A stretch of 64,000 nt of DNA from positions 62,001 through 126,000 of the forward strand of contig JAFLLC010000029.1 in the NCBI GenBank assembly GCA_019162745.1, written 5' to 3'. This DNA is from Deltaproteobacteria bacterium (GTDB lineage Bacteria; Desulfobacterota; Desulfuromonadia; Geobacterales; Pseudopelobacteraceae). Position 1 is the stretch's first letter. Each line of letters begins with the position of its first letter. The position numbers and the translations under genes were made by a program. Shown here piece by piece: positions 25,054 through 33,065 of this stretch. Below the pieces are notes generated by a model. It saw only the letters and a program-made list of their open reading frames with translations. It did not search any database and was not told the DNA's origin.

Positions 25054-25665
25054 AACCCGGCCCGTGCTGCAATGGTTGAAAAGGCTGAAGATTATGAGTG
25101 GAGCAGCCACAAGGTATATTGCGGCACAGAGCAGATCGCATGGCTGAACACGGAATATATCCTCTCTCACTTTTCGGCGGATCATTCTATTGCGAGCAAA
25201 CTGTTTTCCCGATACGTTTCTGATCGCAGTAATGACGGTCATCGGGAAGAATTTTACGGTAAAGCCAGTCTGGACAGCCGTGTTATGGGTGAAGACAACT
25301 TTGTTGAAAATATGCTTGCACAAAACGAGGAGCTTCAATCTCGTAAACCTTCGCTTGAACAGGTGCTTGAAGCGGTTCTGAGGATTTACAATTTGAAAGA
25401 GGAAGATCTGGCTTCAAAAGGACAAAAACGGCAGCCATCCGAAGCACGCAGCATGGCGGCGTGGGCAGTTCTGGAGCTTACTGATGCAACTCTGACTGAA
25501 TTGGCAACCAGAATGAACAGGGACGTTTCGACAATGAGCGCTGCGGCAGCACGTTTTGAAACGTGTCGACAAAGCAATATGGACTGGGCAAAGAAGCTGG
25601 AAATGTTCCGGCGGGAACTTGATCTTGTTCCACCTCAGTCGGAATCTGACTTTCAGGCGGTTTGA
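24688..25665 (+). CDS. REP-associated tyrosine transposase (RAYT, TnpA-REP)
   Basis: A full-length 325-aa protein. Residues 1-180 are the Y1/HUH single-strand transposase core (MTNHIHMAIQ, LFQGRYKAI, YIHLNPARAAM). The second half, from about residue 215, is helical with a DnaA/HTH-like segment (VLEAVLRIYNLKEEDLASKG ... STMSAAAARF). RAYTs move or maintain REP palindromes and are usually single-copy and domesticated. The motif AAAGTGGGGTCAGGCTTTAAAG in front of the gene is the probable REP partner. Confidence 0.9.
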   Translation: MARKPRLHYSGALYHVILRGNARQDVFITDEDRYRFYLFVQEGLERYGHRVHAFCLMTNHIHMAIQVANVPLSRIMQNLTFRYTRWFNWRLKRNGHLFQGRYKAILVDADSYLLELAAYIHLNPARAAMVEKAEDYEWSSHKVYCGTEQIAWLNTEYILSHFSADHSIASKLFSRYVSDRSNDGHREEFYGKASLDSRVMGEDNFVENMLAQNEELQSRKPSLEQVLEAVLRIYNLKEEDLASKGQKRQPSEARSMAAWAVLELTDATLTELATRMNRDVSTMSAAAARFETCRQSNMDWAKKLEMFRRELDLVPPQSESDFQAV

Positions 25666-25735
25666 ACCCGGTGGAATAATCACATATCAGCTCCATCCCT
25701 GGTTTTGGGTGAAACGTAAGCGGCAAAATTTAAAC

Positions 25736-26182
25736 CTACGCGGCTTTTTTCATGTCATCACTGCTCCATCCTTTACATGCAAGAGCTACCACACGGGGTA
25801 CCGGCCTGGCTCCGGTGCGGTATTGGCTGATGGTACGGCGGGAAAGTCCAATGGCTTTGGCCGCTTCAGCAAGAGAAAGTGCGTGGCTGTCCTGCCACTG
25901 GCGAAAGCGGACATTTTCAATCATGTCGGATTGTTCAAGAGATAGCTCAAAAAAACGGTCGCAATCAAGAGACATGCCGCAGTTCCATTCCAGGGTAAAG
26001 CCCCAATCGACAATCTGGGCAGTGGCACACTCCTCGGCGGATTCCAGCGGTGCAAAGGCCGGATAGTTTTTTATTACATCACGCATGGAAACGGTTGCTG
26101 TTCTTCCATCAGTAAAGGTTGCGGAAACAACAAGATCAGGAAGGACGGTCACGCTCTGTAGTCGGGGTGTCTGTTTTTTCAT
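25736..26182 (-). CDS. DUF2442 protein with C-terminal HTH (putative antitoxin)
   Basis: A 148-aa protein. Residues 1-80 match the DUF2442 form (VTVLPDLVVSATFTDGRTATVSMRDVI, then YPAFAPLESAEECATAQIVDWGFTLEWNCGMSL). Residues 95-135 form an HTH (LSLAEAAKAIGLSRRTISQYRTG). The preceding gene encodes DUF4160; DUF4160-DUF2442 pairs are a predicted toxin-antitoxin type. GAGGTAAGAA lies before the ATG, three bases after the partner's stop. The HTH probably reads the palindrome at 26433-26453. Confidence 0.8.
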   Translation of the reverse strand: MKKQTPRLQSVTVLPDLVVSATFTDGRTATVSMRDVIKNYPAFAPLESAEECATAQIVDWGFTLEWNCGMSLDCDRFFELSLEQSDMIENVRFRQWQDSHALSLAEAAKAIGLSRRTISQYRTGARPVPRVVALACKGWSSDDMKKAA

Positions 26183-26185
26183 TTC

Positions 26186-26422
26186 TTACCTCTTTTCTGG
26201 GTTTCCCATCGCTTGCCAGGCTGCCAGTACGATGGAACTGTTATCGGCGACCCATGCAGCAGCTTCGGCAAGAACACGGGATGGGACACCGGAGTTGATT
26301 ACGGTGCCGTCAAGGAATAGTATGGCTTTACCGTCAGGATGAAGCAGGTGGACATGCACCGGCGGATGTTCCGCCCCTTGCACTTTAAGTATCCACCCAT
26401 TGCCGGTAAGTATTTTTCCCAT
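26186..26422 (-). CDS. DUF4160 protein (putative toxin partner)
   Basis: A 78-aa protein containing the DUF4160 core: EHPPVHVHLLHPDGKAILFLDG with its conserved HVH. No catalytic function is established for the family. It is the first gene of the minus-strand pair. The ATG lies only seven bases after the -10 box, so the transcript would be leaderless; no ribosome site can exist upstream unless transcription starts further out. Confidence 0.75.
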   Translation of the reverse strand: MGKILTGNGWILKVQGAEHPPVHVHLLHPDGKAILFLDGTVINSGVPSRVLAEAAAWVADNSSIVLAAWQAMGNPEKR

Positions 26423-26429
26423 GTGAAAA

Positions 26430-26458
26430 ATAATAGAGAAATTATTTCTCTATGTCAA
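26430..26458 (-). promoter_or_regulatory. Consensus sigma-70 promoter of the DUF4160/DUF2442 pair
   Basis: On the minus strand: TTGACA (26458-26453), exactly 17 bases, TATTAT (26435-26430). The spacer is filled by the palindrome below. Together they form a textbook self-repressed promoter. Confidence 0.8.
26433..26453. promoter_or_regulatory. Perfect 21-bp palindromic operator
   Basis: ATAGAGAAAT-T-ATTTCTCTAT, ten-base arms around one base, lying over the promoter spacer and touching both -35 and -10 boxes. Its likely ligand is the HTH of the DUF2442 protein. Confidence 0.8.
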
Positions 26459-26482
26459 TATACTTCGAACAGCAACAATAAA

Positions 26483-26605
26483 TACGTTTCGACAATGAGC
26501 ATCGCGGCTGCACGTTTTGATAAGCGTCGGCAAAGCAATGTGGACTGGGCAAAGAGGCTGAAAATGTTACGGCAGGAACTTGATCTTACAACCTTGCAAG
26601 CCTGA
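26483..26605 (+). pseudogene. RAYT C-terminal fragment
   Basis: The tail of the ORF at 26339 (YVSTMSIAAARFDKRRQSNV ... MLRQELDL) repeats the C-terminus of the RAYT gene at 25526-25640 with a few changes, both in DNA and in protein. It is a remnant of a second, diverged RAYT copy, so the DUF4160/DUF2442 pair lies between two RAYT 3' ends. The upstream half of that ORF is antisense to the DUF4160 gene. Confidence 0.85.
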
Positions 26606-26767
26606 CACCAGGTTTCCACATCATCTTTACCCCATTTTCCGGCCAAGGTTATTGTGATTTATATTCAGCGCCATCTTTTTTTTAAACCTGCCAAGTTTGT
26701 AGCTACCGGGTTACAATATGAACAATTTATGGTTGATATTTAGCCACTGAATGGTTAATATACCACC

Positions 26768-28006
26768 ATGATAACAAGAAATATTACCCCTAAAATTATT
26801 GAAGCCCTTTCTGATACTCCTGTCGTCATGCTAAACGGAGCGAGGCAGACCGGGAAAAGTACCCTGGCAAAAGCCATCATTAACCAAAAGCATATTGGAC
26901 GCTATGTAACTTTGGATGATGCTACTGTGCTTGCTGCGGCAAAGCATGATCCTGTGGGGTTTCTTTCCGGGTTGGGCGAATCTGTTGTGATTGATGAGAT
27001 TCAACGTGCGCCGGAGCTTTTTGTTGCTATCAAGGCTGATGTTGATCAGAATCGCAAACCTGGGCGCTATCTGCTTACCGGGTCGGCAAACGTACTTCTT
27101 CTGCCTCGTCTTTCGGAATCTTTGGCAGGCAGGATGGAGATATTTACCTTATGGCCGCTGTCTCAAGGTGAGTTTTCGGGTGTCAGGGAAAGATTTATTG
27201 ATACTCTGTTTTCTGAAAACGTACCCACTCAAGTATTGAACAGTGGTGATAACGATGCAACCCTCATTGAAAGAGCCATAAGGGGAGGGTATCCGGAGGC
27301 TGCTGCGAGAACTTCAGAGTCACGTCGTCGTGCCTGGTTCGAATCCTATATCACCACTATTTTGCAGCGTGATGTGCGTGACATAGCTAATATTGACGGT
27401 CTTGCCGCAATGCCGCGTCTGCTTGCCATGCTTGCAACCAGATCTCCATCGCTGCTAAATTATTCGGAACTTTCAAGAACGACCGGTCTTCCCCAAAGTA
27501 CGTTGAAGCGCTATATGTCCCTTTTTGAAATGATATTTCTGATTGATCATCTTCCTGCCTGGTATTCATACCTCGGGAAGAGGCTTGTTAAAACCTCCAA
27601 GCTGATTATGAGTGACACCGGTCTACTGACAACATTGCTTGCAGTTGATGCCGTCAGGCTTGAAAACACGCCGTTATGCGGCGCTGTAGTAGAAAACTTT
27701 GTGATAATGGAGCTGAAAAAACAGATTTCATGGAGTGATACAAAACCTGCGATGCTCCATTTTCGTACACAGGCAGGGCAGGAGGTTGACGTTGTTCTTG
27801 AAGATCGTGCCGGAAGGATTATCGGCATAGAAATTAAATCGGCAAAGAGCGTTGGCGGTCAGGATTTCCGTGGACTACATGCTCTTGCTGAAGCTGCTGG
27901 AAACCAGTTTCTCAGAGGTATTGTACTGTACGGTGGCAGCGAAATCGTATCCTTTGGCAGTAACCTTCTTGCTATGCCTATCAGCTCTTTGTGGGACAGA
28001 AATTAA
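26768..28006 (+). CDS. AAA ATPase with DUF4143 domain
   Basis: A 412-aa protein. Walker A VVMLNGARQTGKSTLAKAI and Walker B VVIDEIQRAPELF mark the AAA_14 domain, followed by LLTGSANVLLLPRLSESLAGR. The C-terminal DUF4143 part has a PD-(D/E)XK-like patch (QEVDVVLEDRAGRIIGIEIKSAKSV). The family is widespread in accessory DNA and its role is unproven; a link to mobile-element or phage defence is often guessed. It is a lone gene among element remnants. Confidence 0.88.
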   Translation: MITRNITPKIIEALSDTPVVMLNGARQTGKSTLAKAIINQKHIGRYVTLDDATVLAAAKHDPVGFLSGLGESVVIDEIQRAPELFVAIKADVDQNRKPGRYLLTGSANVLLLPRLSESLAGRMEIFTLWPLSQGEFSGVRERFIDTLFSENVPTQVLNSGDNDATLIERAIRGGYPEAAARTSESRRRAWFESYITTILQRDVRDIANIDGLAAMPRLLAMLATRSPSLLNYSELSRTTGLPQSTLKRYMSLFEMIFLIDHLPAWYSYLGKRLVKTSKLIMSDTGLLTTLLAVDAVRLENTPLCGAVVENFVIMELKKQISWSDTKPAMLHFRTQAGQEVDVVLEDRAGRIIGIEIKSAKSVGGQDFRGLHALAEAAGNQFLRGIVLYGGSEIVSFGSNLLAMPISSLWDRN

Positions 28007-28103
28007 GCGCAACCCGAGATTATGAATGGTATTGAGATTTGTTCCGGAATCAGAATTCCGTTGTGGCGGTTTGGATCTTTGTATTGAAAGGCCGTAAACA
28101 TCT

Positions 28104-29460
28104 ATGAAAATTATCATCCTTGGTGCCGGTCCCTGTGGTCTGGGCGCTGCCCATCATCTCAACAAGCTTGGCCATATTGACTGGCAACTTTTTGAACGCA
28201 ACGATCATGTCGGCGGTCTGTCCGCTTCATTTCGTGATGACAACAGCTTCACCTGGGATGTTGGCGGTCATGTTCTCTTCTCCCATTATGATTATTTTGA
28301 CAAAGCTGTTGCTGAATCACTTGGAGATAACTACTTCGAGCATCAGCGGGAAAGCTGGATCCGTATCCTGCAATGTTGGGTGCCATATCCTTTTCAGAAC
28401 AATGTCAGATATCTTCCAGATGATGCGCTCCGTGAATGTGTCTCCGGATTGCGAGAGTTGTCAGGTTCTCCTGACAAAACGACAAACTTCAGGGATTGGA
28501 TGAATACGGTCTTCGGCTGCGGTATCGTCAAGTACTTCATGGAACCCTACAACAGTAAGGTATGGAGCGTGCCCGCTTAAATACATGAGTAAAGGGTGGA
28601 TCGCCGAGCGGGTGAGTGTGGTCGATCTTGATCGTATTGAACGCAATATTGCTGAGCAGCGCGATGATTTGGGCTGGGGGCCGAATAACATCTTCAAGTT
28701 TCCGAAATATGGTGGTACGGGTGCTATTTACGAAGGTATTGCTAAGCCACTACTTGAAAAAATTCATCTGCAGCATGAGATGATGGAGATAAATCTGGAG
28801 CAGAAGACAGTGGCTTTTTCCAATGGAAGGCTCGAACGGTATGATGTCCTAATCAATACATCACCACTTGACCTTCTTGTGGCAAAATGTCGTAATATTC
28901 CAGAGTCGATAGCAGATGCTGCTGGTAATCTGATTCACAATGGTGGCCTGATCGCCGGACTTGGATTTGAAGGCAAGCGTGATGACTCAAAATGCTGGAT
29001 GTATTTCCCTGAAAACAATTCACCCTTTTATCGTGTCACCAACTTTCACAACTATTCCCGTTTCAATGTCCCTGATGGCGATGCAGAGCGGTATTTTTCG
29101 CTCATGTGCGAGACGACCTATTCGTCACATAAGCCTGAAGATAAAACAAGAATTGTTGAATCTACAATCCAGGGGCTTGTGAACAGTGGCATGATTGATG
29201 AGGGGCAAAAGGCATACATTGCAAGTCGTTACCTTATCGATATTCCGTATTCCTATCCGGTGCCGACGTTAGGGCGTGACAAGTCACTTGCCACAATTCA
29301 GCCGTACCTTGAATCCAGATCAGTCTATTCCCGGGGCCGTTTCGGCGCCTGGAAATACGAGGTTGGCAATATGGACCATTCCTTTATGCAGGGGGTAGAG
29401 GTGGTTGAGCGGTTGTTGAAGGGCACAGACGAAAGTACATTGTTAGGTGCCGCAGGGTGA
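28104..29460 (+). pseudogene. FAD/NAD(P)-binding amine-oxidase-like protein, frameshifted
   Basis: Two ORFs (28104-28580 and 28585-29460) make one protein of about 450 aa. The first starts with the dinucleotide fold MKIIILGAGPCGLGAAHHL and ends ...FMEPYNSKVWSVPA-stop. The second continues KYMSKGWIAERVSVVDLDRI. Removing one T at 28577/28578 restores the frame (GCT AAA TAC ATG). Intact relatives in polysaccharide clusters resemble UDP-galactopyranose mutase and protoporphyrinogen oxidase and end with GRFGAWKYEVGNMDHSFMQG, as here. Everything else is well preserved, so this is a very recent mutation or a sequencing slip. Confidence 0.85.
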
Positions 29461-29471
29461 ATATCAAGGCT

Positions 29472-30596
29472 ATGAAACTGTTTGACTCCGCCATTGGCCG
29501 GACTGCGGCGTCCGTTATCCCTGAACCGGAGCAAAGAGAACCTCACTCAATGCTCACATCCGTCCTACTCATCCGCCCCGGCGGCATTGGTGATGCGGTA
29601 CTGCTTGCGCCTGCCATCAGTTCAGTAAAAAAGGCATACCACCAAGCTCGGATTACCATTCTTGCCGAGCGCCGCAATGCAGGAGTATTTTCAATAGTTC
29701 CGGGAGTAGATGAAGTTCTCTGCTATGACTGTCCGCGAGAGTTACTACAGGTCATGCGCTGCAGTTACGATGTGGTGATTGATACTGAGCAGTGTCATCG
29801 GTTGTCGGCCGTGGTGGCGCGGTTTGCAGCGGCACCGGTCAAAATCGGCTTCGATACCAACGAGCGCCGACGGATGTTTACCCATTCGATTCCTTATTCG
29901 CATAATGATTATGAAACGCTCAGCTTTATTAACCTCCTGAAGCCGCTGGGGATCGAAGCGGGGGGAGTGGAGACAGAGATTCCATTTCTGTCTGTTCCAG
30001 ATGCAGCCTCTGCAAAAATTGCTGGTCTGCTGGAATCACTGAATAATGAGCCATTTGTGACATTTTTTCCTGGTGCCAGTATTGCGGAGAGGCGCTGGGG
30101 TGCGGATCGTTTCCGGCAGGTGGCTGAAGTGCTGTCAGCTTTTGGCATCAGGACGGTTGTCGTGGGGGGAAAAGAAGATCGTCGGCAGGGCGAGGTGATC
30201 GCCGACGGAGGATTGGGGCTTAATCTTGCCGGTTTGACTTCGTTATCTGAAACCGCTGCCGTGATTCAAAAGAGTTCTCTATTGCTGAGTGGTGACTCCG
30301 GGGTGCTGCACATTGCCGTTGGTCTTGGAGTACCGACGGTATCTCTTTTCGGACCTGGAAGGGTAAAAAAATGGGCTCCGCGTGGGGATCGTCACATCGT
30401 GATCAACAAGGAATTGTCCTGCTCTCCCTGTACCACGTTTGGAACAACGCCACCCTGCTTGAATGAAACCAGATGCATGAGTGATATTACCGTTGATGAA
30501 GTAGTTAATGCCGTCACAATGCTGTTAACCAGCGTGGGAGCCATGCCGTCCCAGTGTTGCAAACGGGATTGGATTGAAATAAAGTGTAAGTCTTGA
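29472..30596 (+). CDS. Glycosyltransferase family 9 (heptosyltransferase-like)
   Basis: About 374 aa from ATG 29472 (a GTG at 29457, overlapping the previous stop, is possible). The core starts SVLLIRPGGIGDAVLLAPAI and ends with the donor site SSLLLSGDSGVLHIAVGLGVPTVSLFGPG, the full GT9 pattern of ADP-heptose transferases. The Cys-rich SCSPCTTFGTTPPC segment is also usual. It acts on the inner core of LPS, on the cytoplasmic face. It may belong to the same surface-glycan programme as the large cluster, now cut off from it by the element-rich region. Confidence 0.9.
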   Translation: MKLFDSAIGRTAASVIPEPEQREPHSMLTSVLLIRPGGIGDAVLLAPAISSVKKAYHQARITILAERRNAGVFSIVPGVDEVLCYDCPRELLQVMRCSYDVVIDTEQCHRLSAVVARFAAAPVKIGFDTNERRRMFTHSIPYSHNDYETLSFINLLKPLGIEAGGVETEIPFLSVPDAASAKIAGLLESLNNEPFVTFFPGASIAERRWGADRFRQVAEVLSAFGIRTVVVGGKEDRRQGEVIADGGLGLNLAGLTSLSETAAVIQKSSLLLSGDSGVLHIAVGLGVPTVSLFGPGRVKKWAPRGDRHIVINKELSCSPCTTFGTTPPCLNETRCMSDITVDEVVNAVTMLLTSVGAMPSQCCKRDWIEIKCKS

Positions 30597-30694
30597 TCAT
30601 TTTCCCCTTCGATTATTCTACTCATTAAGAAGCCTTCTGTTGCTAAATAGTATGAAAAATAGTATTACTTAAATATGAATAGTTGGAGGTGGTC

Positions 30695-30946
30695 ATGTAC
30701 AAAACAGTATCAGAAATTGATCGCGTCACCATTTCTCTTCCCCATGCCATTGCCTGTGAAATTGAGACATTGCGAGCTCAGCTGAATATATCACGATCAG
30801 AGATATTCAGGCTGGCAGTAGAGCGGTTTATTGAAGAACAACAGCGGAGCCGATTGCAGACAATTGCTGCTGAAATGTCAGAAGAGTATCGTTCCAACCG
30901 TGAGCTGGTTGTCTGTACGGCTATTGATGCTGAGGATTTCGCATGA
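30695..30946 (+). CDS. RHH-type antitoxin of a MazF-like pair
   Basis: An 83-aa protein from ATG 30695 with GGAGGTGGTC in front. Its middle (DRVTISLPHAIACEIETLRAQLNISRSEIFRLAVERFIEEQ) is a CopG/MetJ ribbon-helix-helix domain; the acidic tail would bind the toxin. ATGA overlap with the MazF-like gene. Confidence 0.85.
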   Translation: MYKTVSEIDRVTISLPHAIACEIETLRAQLNISRSEIFRLAVERFIEEQQRSRLQTIAAEMSEEYRSNRELVVCTAIDAEDFA

Positions 30947-31284
30947 TGCAGTGTGAAATATGGCTGGTCAATCTTGACCCGACTGTTGGTGCCGAAATAA
31001 AAAAGAACCGCCCTTGCGTTATTATAAGTGATAATGCCATTGGTGCCCTGCCGCTTAAGATTATTGCCCCCCTTACTGACTTTAAGGAACGCTATCGCGT
31101 TGTCCCATGGATGGTTGTTCTTGAACCGGACTCTCACAACAATCTTTCAAAAACATCAGCACTTGATCTGTTCCAAGTGAGATGTGTCGCTGAAGAAAGA
31201 CTGATTCGCAGAATAGGCAGAATTGATGAAGGTGCCCTTCTTAAAGCCAAGTCAGCACTAAAAAAAGTTTTTGGGATCAGGTAA
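30943..31284 (+). CDS. MazF/PemK-like endoribonuclease toxin
   Basis: A 113-aa protein with the MazF core: EIWLVNLDPTVGAEIKKNRPCVIISDNAIG, the basic strand FKERYRVVPWMVVLEP, and SKTSALDLFQVRCVAEERLIRRIG. MazF toxins cleave single-stranded RNA at short sites. Either ATG at 30943 or 30946 could be used. It directly abuts the ligB gene, whose start follows the stop without a gap; ligB may therefore be transcribed with the toxin. Confidence 0.9.
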   Translation: MMQCEIWLVNLDPTVGAEIKKNRPCVIISDNAIGALPLKIIAPLTDFKERYRVVPWMVVLEPDSHNNLSKTSALDLFQVRCVAEERLIRRIGRIDEGALLKAKSALKKVFGIR

Positions 31285-33063
31285 ATGTTCCGTATAGTTA
31301 CTACTCTTCTGCTTTTTCTCCTGATTTCAACGTTCTGCTCACCCGCCCTGTCTTTTACCTGCCCAGAAATTACCACAGTTGAAGCCAACCAACAGATGAT
31401 CTCTTTGGGAAACGATATCCGTCACCATAATCGGCTTTATTATGAGAAGGCACAACCGGCTATCAGTGATGCGGACTATGACCGGTTGTTTGCGAAGCTG
31501 GTCCGGCTTGAGGGATGCTTTCCGGCGATGGTCGCTGCAGATTCGCCTACCAGTACAGTGGGCAGCGGTACGGGAGGTGGAACGCTGAAGGTGAAGCATG
31601 AGCAGCCAATGCTCAGCTTGTCATCTTCAACCGGTTCGGAGGCGGTACGAGCGCTGTTTAAAAGGATTGCAACGGCCGGAAAAGTGCCGTTGCTGGTACA
31701 GCCGAAGGTTGACGGGCTGCCGGTGGAACTGACTTATGTTGCCGGCCGGCTGGTTTCTGCGTCGACGCGCGGGGATGGTCGTGTCGGCGAGGATGTGACG
31801 GAACGGGTTCGTGGAATCCATGGTATTCCGCATCTGTTGACCGGTATGTTTCCAGATCGGGTGGTGGTTCGTGGCGAAGTCTATGCGGATCTGCAACTGC
31901 TTCAAAGCTATGGGAAGGGGGCCGGAGCGGAAAAGTATGCTACCCCGCGTCATGCCGCAGCGGGAGTGTTAAAAGCGCAAAAACAAGATCCAGCGGCGGT
32001 GGCAATCCTGCGTCTGTTCCCCTTTGAACTGGTGACCACCGGACAGGTACGCTCCGACCTGTCGGCACTGCAGTTGCTATATGATTGGGGATTTACGGTT
32101 TCTTTTGAACATACCAAACAGGTGAAAAAATTTTCTGAAGTGCAGGCCGTTTACCGGACATACCTGGCTAATCGTGATCAACAGCCATTTGCCATGGACG
32201 GGATTGTGGTGAAAGTGGATGATCTGTCTCTTCGCCTCCGGTTGGGGGAGGGGGAACGTGCGCCTTTCTGGGCGGCGGCTTGGAAATATCCGCCGGATAC
32301 GGCCATGACCCGGGTACTTGAGATCCGCTGGACAGTAGGTCGTACCGGCCGCCGAACTCCAATAGCCGAGGTGAAACCGGTGCGCCTTGGCGGTGTGCAG
32401 GTTTCACGGGTTTCGCTGCATAGCGCTGCCGAAATTGCCAGGCTTGATATTGCGGCCGGGGATCAGATAGTGATCGCGCTGGTGGGAGATGTTATTCCTC
32501 AGGTACAGGAGGTGGTTGGGAGAGTCCCACGGAAATTCGTTACCGGATCAGCTACGAGAGAGGTTCCGGAGTCTTCCCTGGATGCGTGTCTGCGCGATTC
32601 ACCCGTATGCCGGGATCAGTTCCTGAGTAAAACAGCTTATTTTACGTCGAAGTCAGGGCTTAATATTGATGGCTTGGGGCGAGGGCGTCTGCAAAAGTTG
32701 GTTGAGGCGGGTCTGGTTACTGATATCCCCTCATTATTTTTATTGAAAGAAGAGGCGGTGGCTGCTGTTCCGGGGTTTGGTATGAAAACGGCGCGGCATC
32801 TGACGGTGGCAATCCGTGCCGCCAGTCACCCCGATTCTTTTCAACTTGCTGCCGCACTTGGTGTCCAAGGTGTCGGGCTGAAGTCGATACAGCGGTTGGC
32901 ACGACGGTTTATCTCACTGGATAAGCTGCTGGCGGTTGAGGATGATCAACTGGCCGCTCTTGCTGCTACTGATAGACGTGCAGCAAGAGCCCTTCGCACG
33001 TTCTTTAAGTCACCAGGAGGACAAGAGCTGCTGATAAAATTCCGTATATTGGAAATTCTGTAG
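31285..33063 (+). CDS. ligB: NAD-dependent DNA ligase LigB with signal-like N-terminus
   Basis: A 592-aa ligase of the LigB type. After the hydrophobic start (MFRIVTTLLLFLLISTFCSP) come the NAD-binding Ia-like part (HHNRLYYEKAQPAISDADYD), the catalytic Lys in VQPKVDGLPVEL, DGIVVKVDDL, the OB fold, a reduced zinc region (two Cys pairs are incomplete: LDACLRDSPVCRDQF) and HhH motifs (GFGMKTARHL, GVGLKSIQRLA). The BRCT domain of LigA is absent. E. coli LigB also has a signal-like start. Such a segment on a DNA ligase is unexplained. It begins right after the toxin stop and ends two bases from the convergent metG stop. Confidence 0.92.
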   Translation: MFRIVTTLLLFLLISTFCSPALSFTCPEITTVEANQQMISLGNDIRHHNRLYYEKAQPAISDADYDRLFAKLVRLEGCFPAMVAADSPTSTVGSGTGGGTLKVKHEQPMLSLSSSTGSEAVRALFKRIATAGKVPLLVQPKVDGLPVELTYVAGRLVSASTRGDGRVGEDVTERVRGIHGIPHLLTGMFPDRVVVRGEVYADLQLLQSYGKGAGAEKYATPRHAAAGVLKAQKQDPAAVAILRLFPFELVTTGQVRSDLSALQLLYDWGFTVSFEHTKQVKKFSEVQAVYRTYLANRDQQPFAMDGIVVKVDDLSLRLRLGEGERAPFWAAAWKYPPDTAMTRVLEIRWTVGRTGRRTPIAEVKPVRLGGVQVSRVSLHSAAEIARLDIAAGDQIVIALVGDVIPQVQEVVGRVPRKFVTGSATREVPESSLDACLRDSPVCRDQFLSKTAYFTSKSGLNIDGLGRGRLQKLVEAGLVTDIPSLFLLKEEAVAAVPGFGMKTARHLTVAIRAASHPDSFQLAAALGVQGVGLKSIQRLARRFISLDKLLAVEDDQLAALAATDRRAARALRTFFKSPGGQELLIKFRILEIL

Positions 33064-33065
33064 GA

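Noticed and set aside
25556-25945. 129-aa plus-strand ORF
   Set aside because: Overlaps the RAYT end in another frame and then runs antisense to the DUF2442 gene.
26339-26605. 88-aa ORF taken as a gene
   Set aside because: The first half is antisense to the DUF4160 gene and the second half is a RAYT C-terminal remnant.
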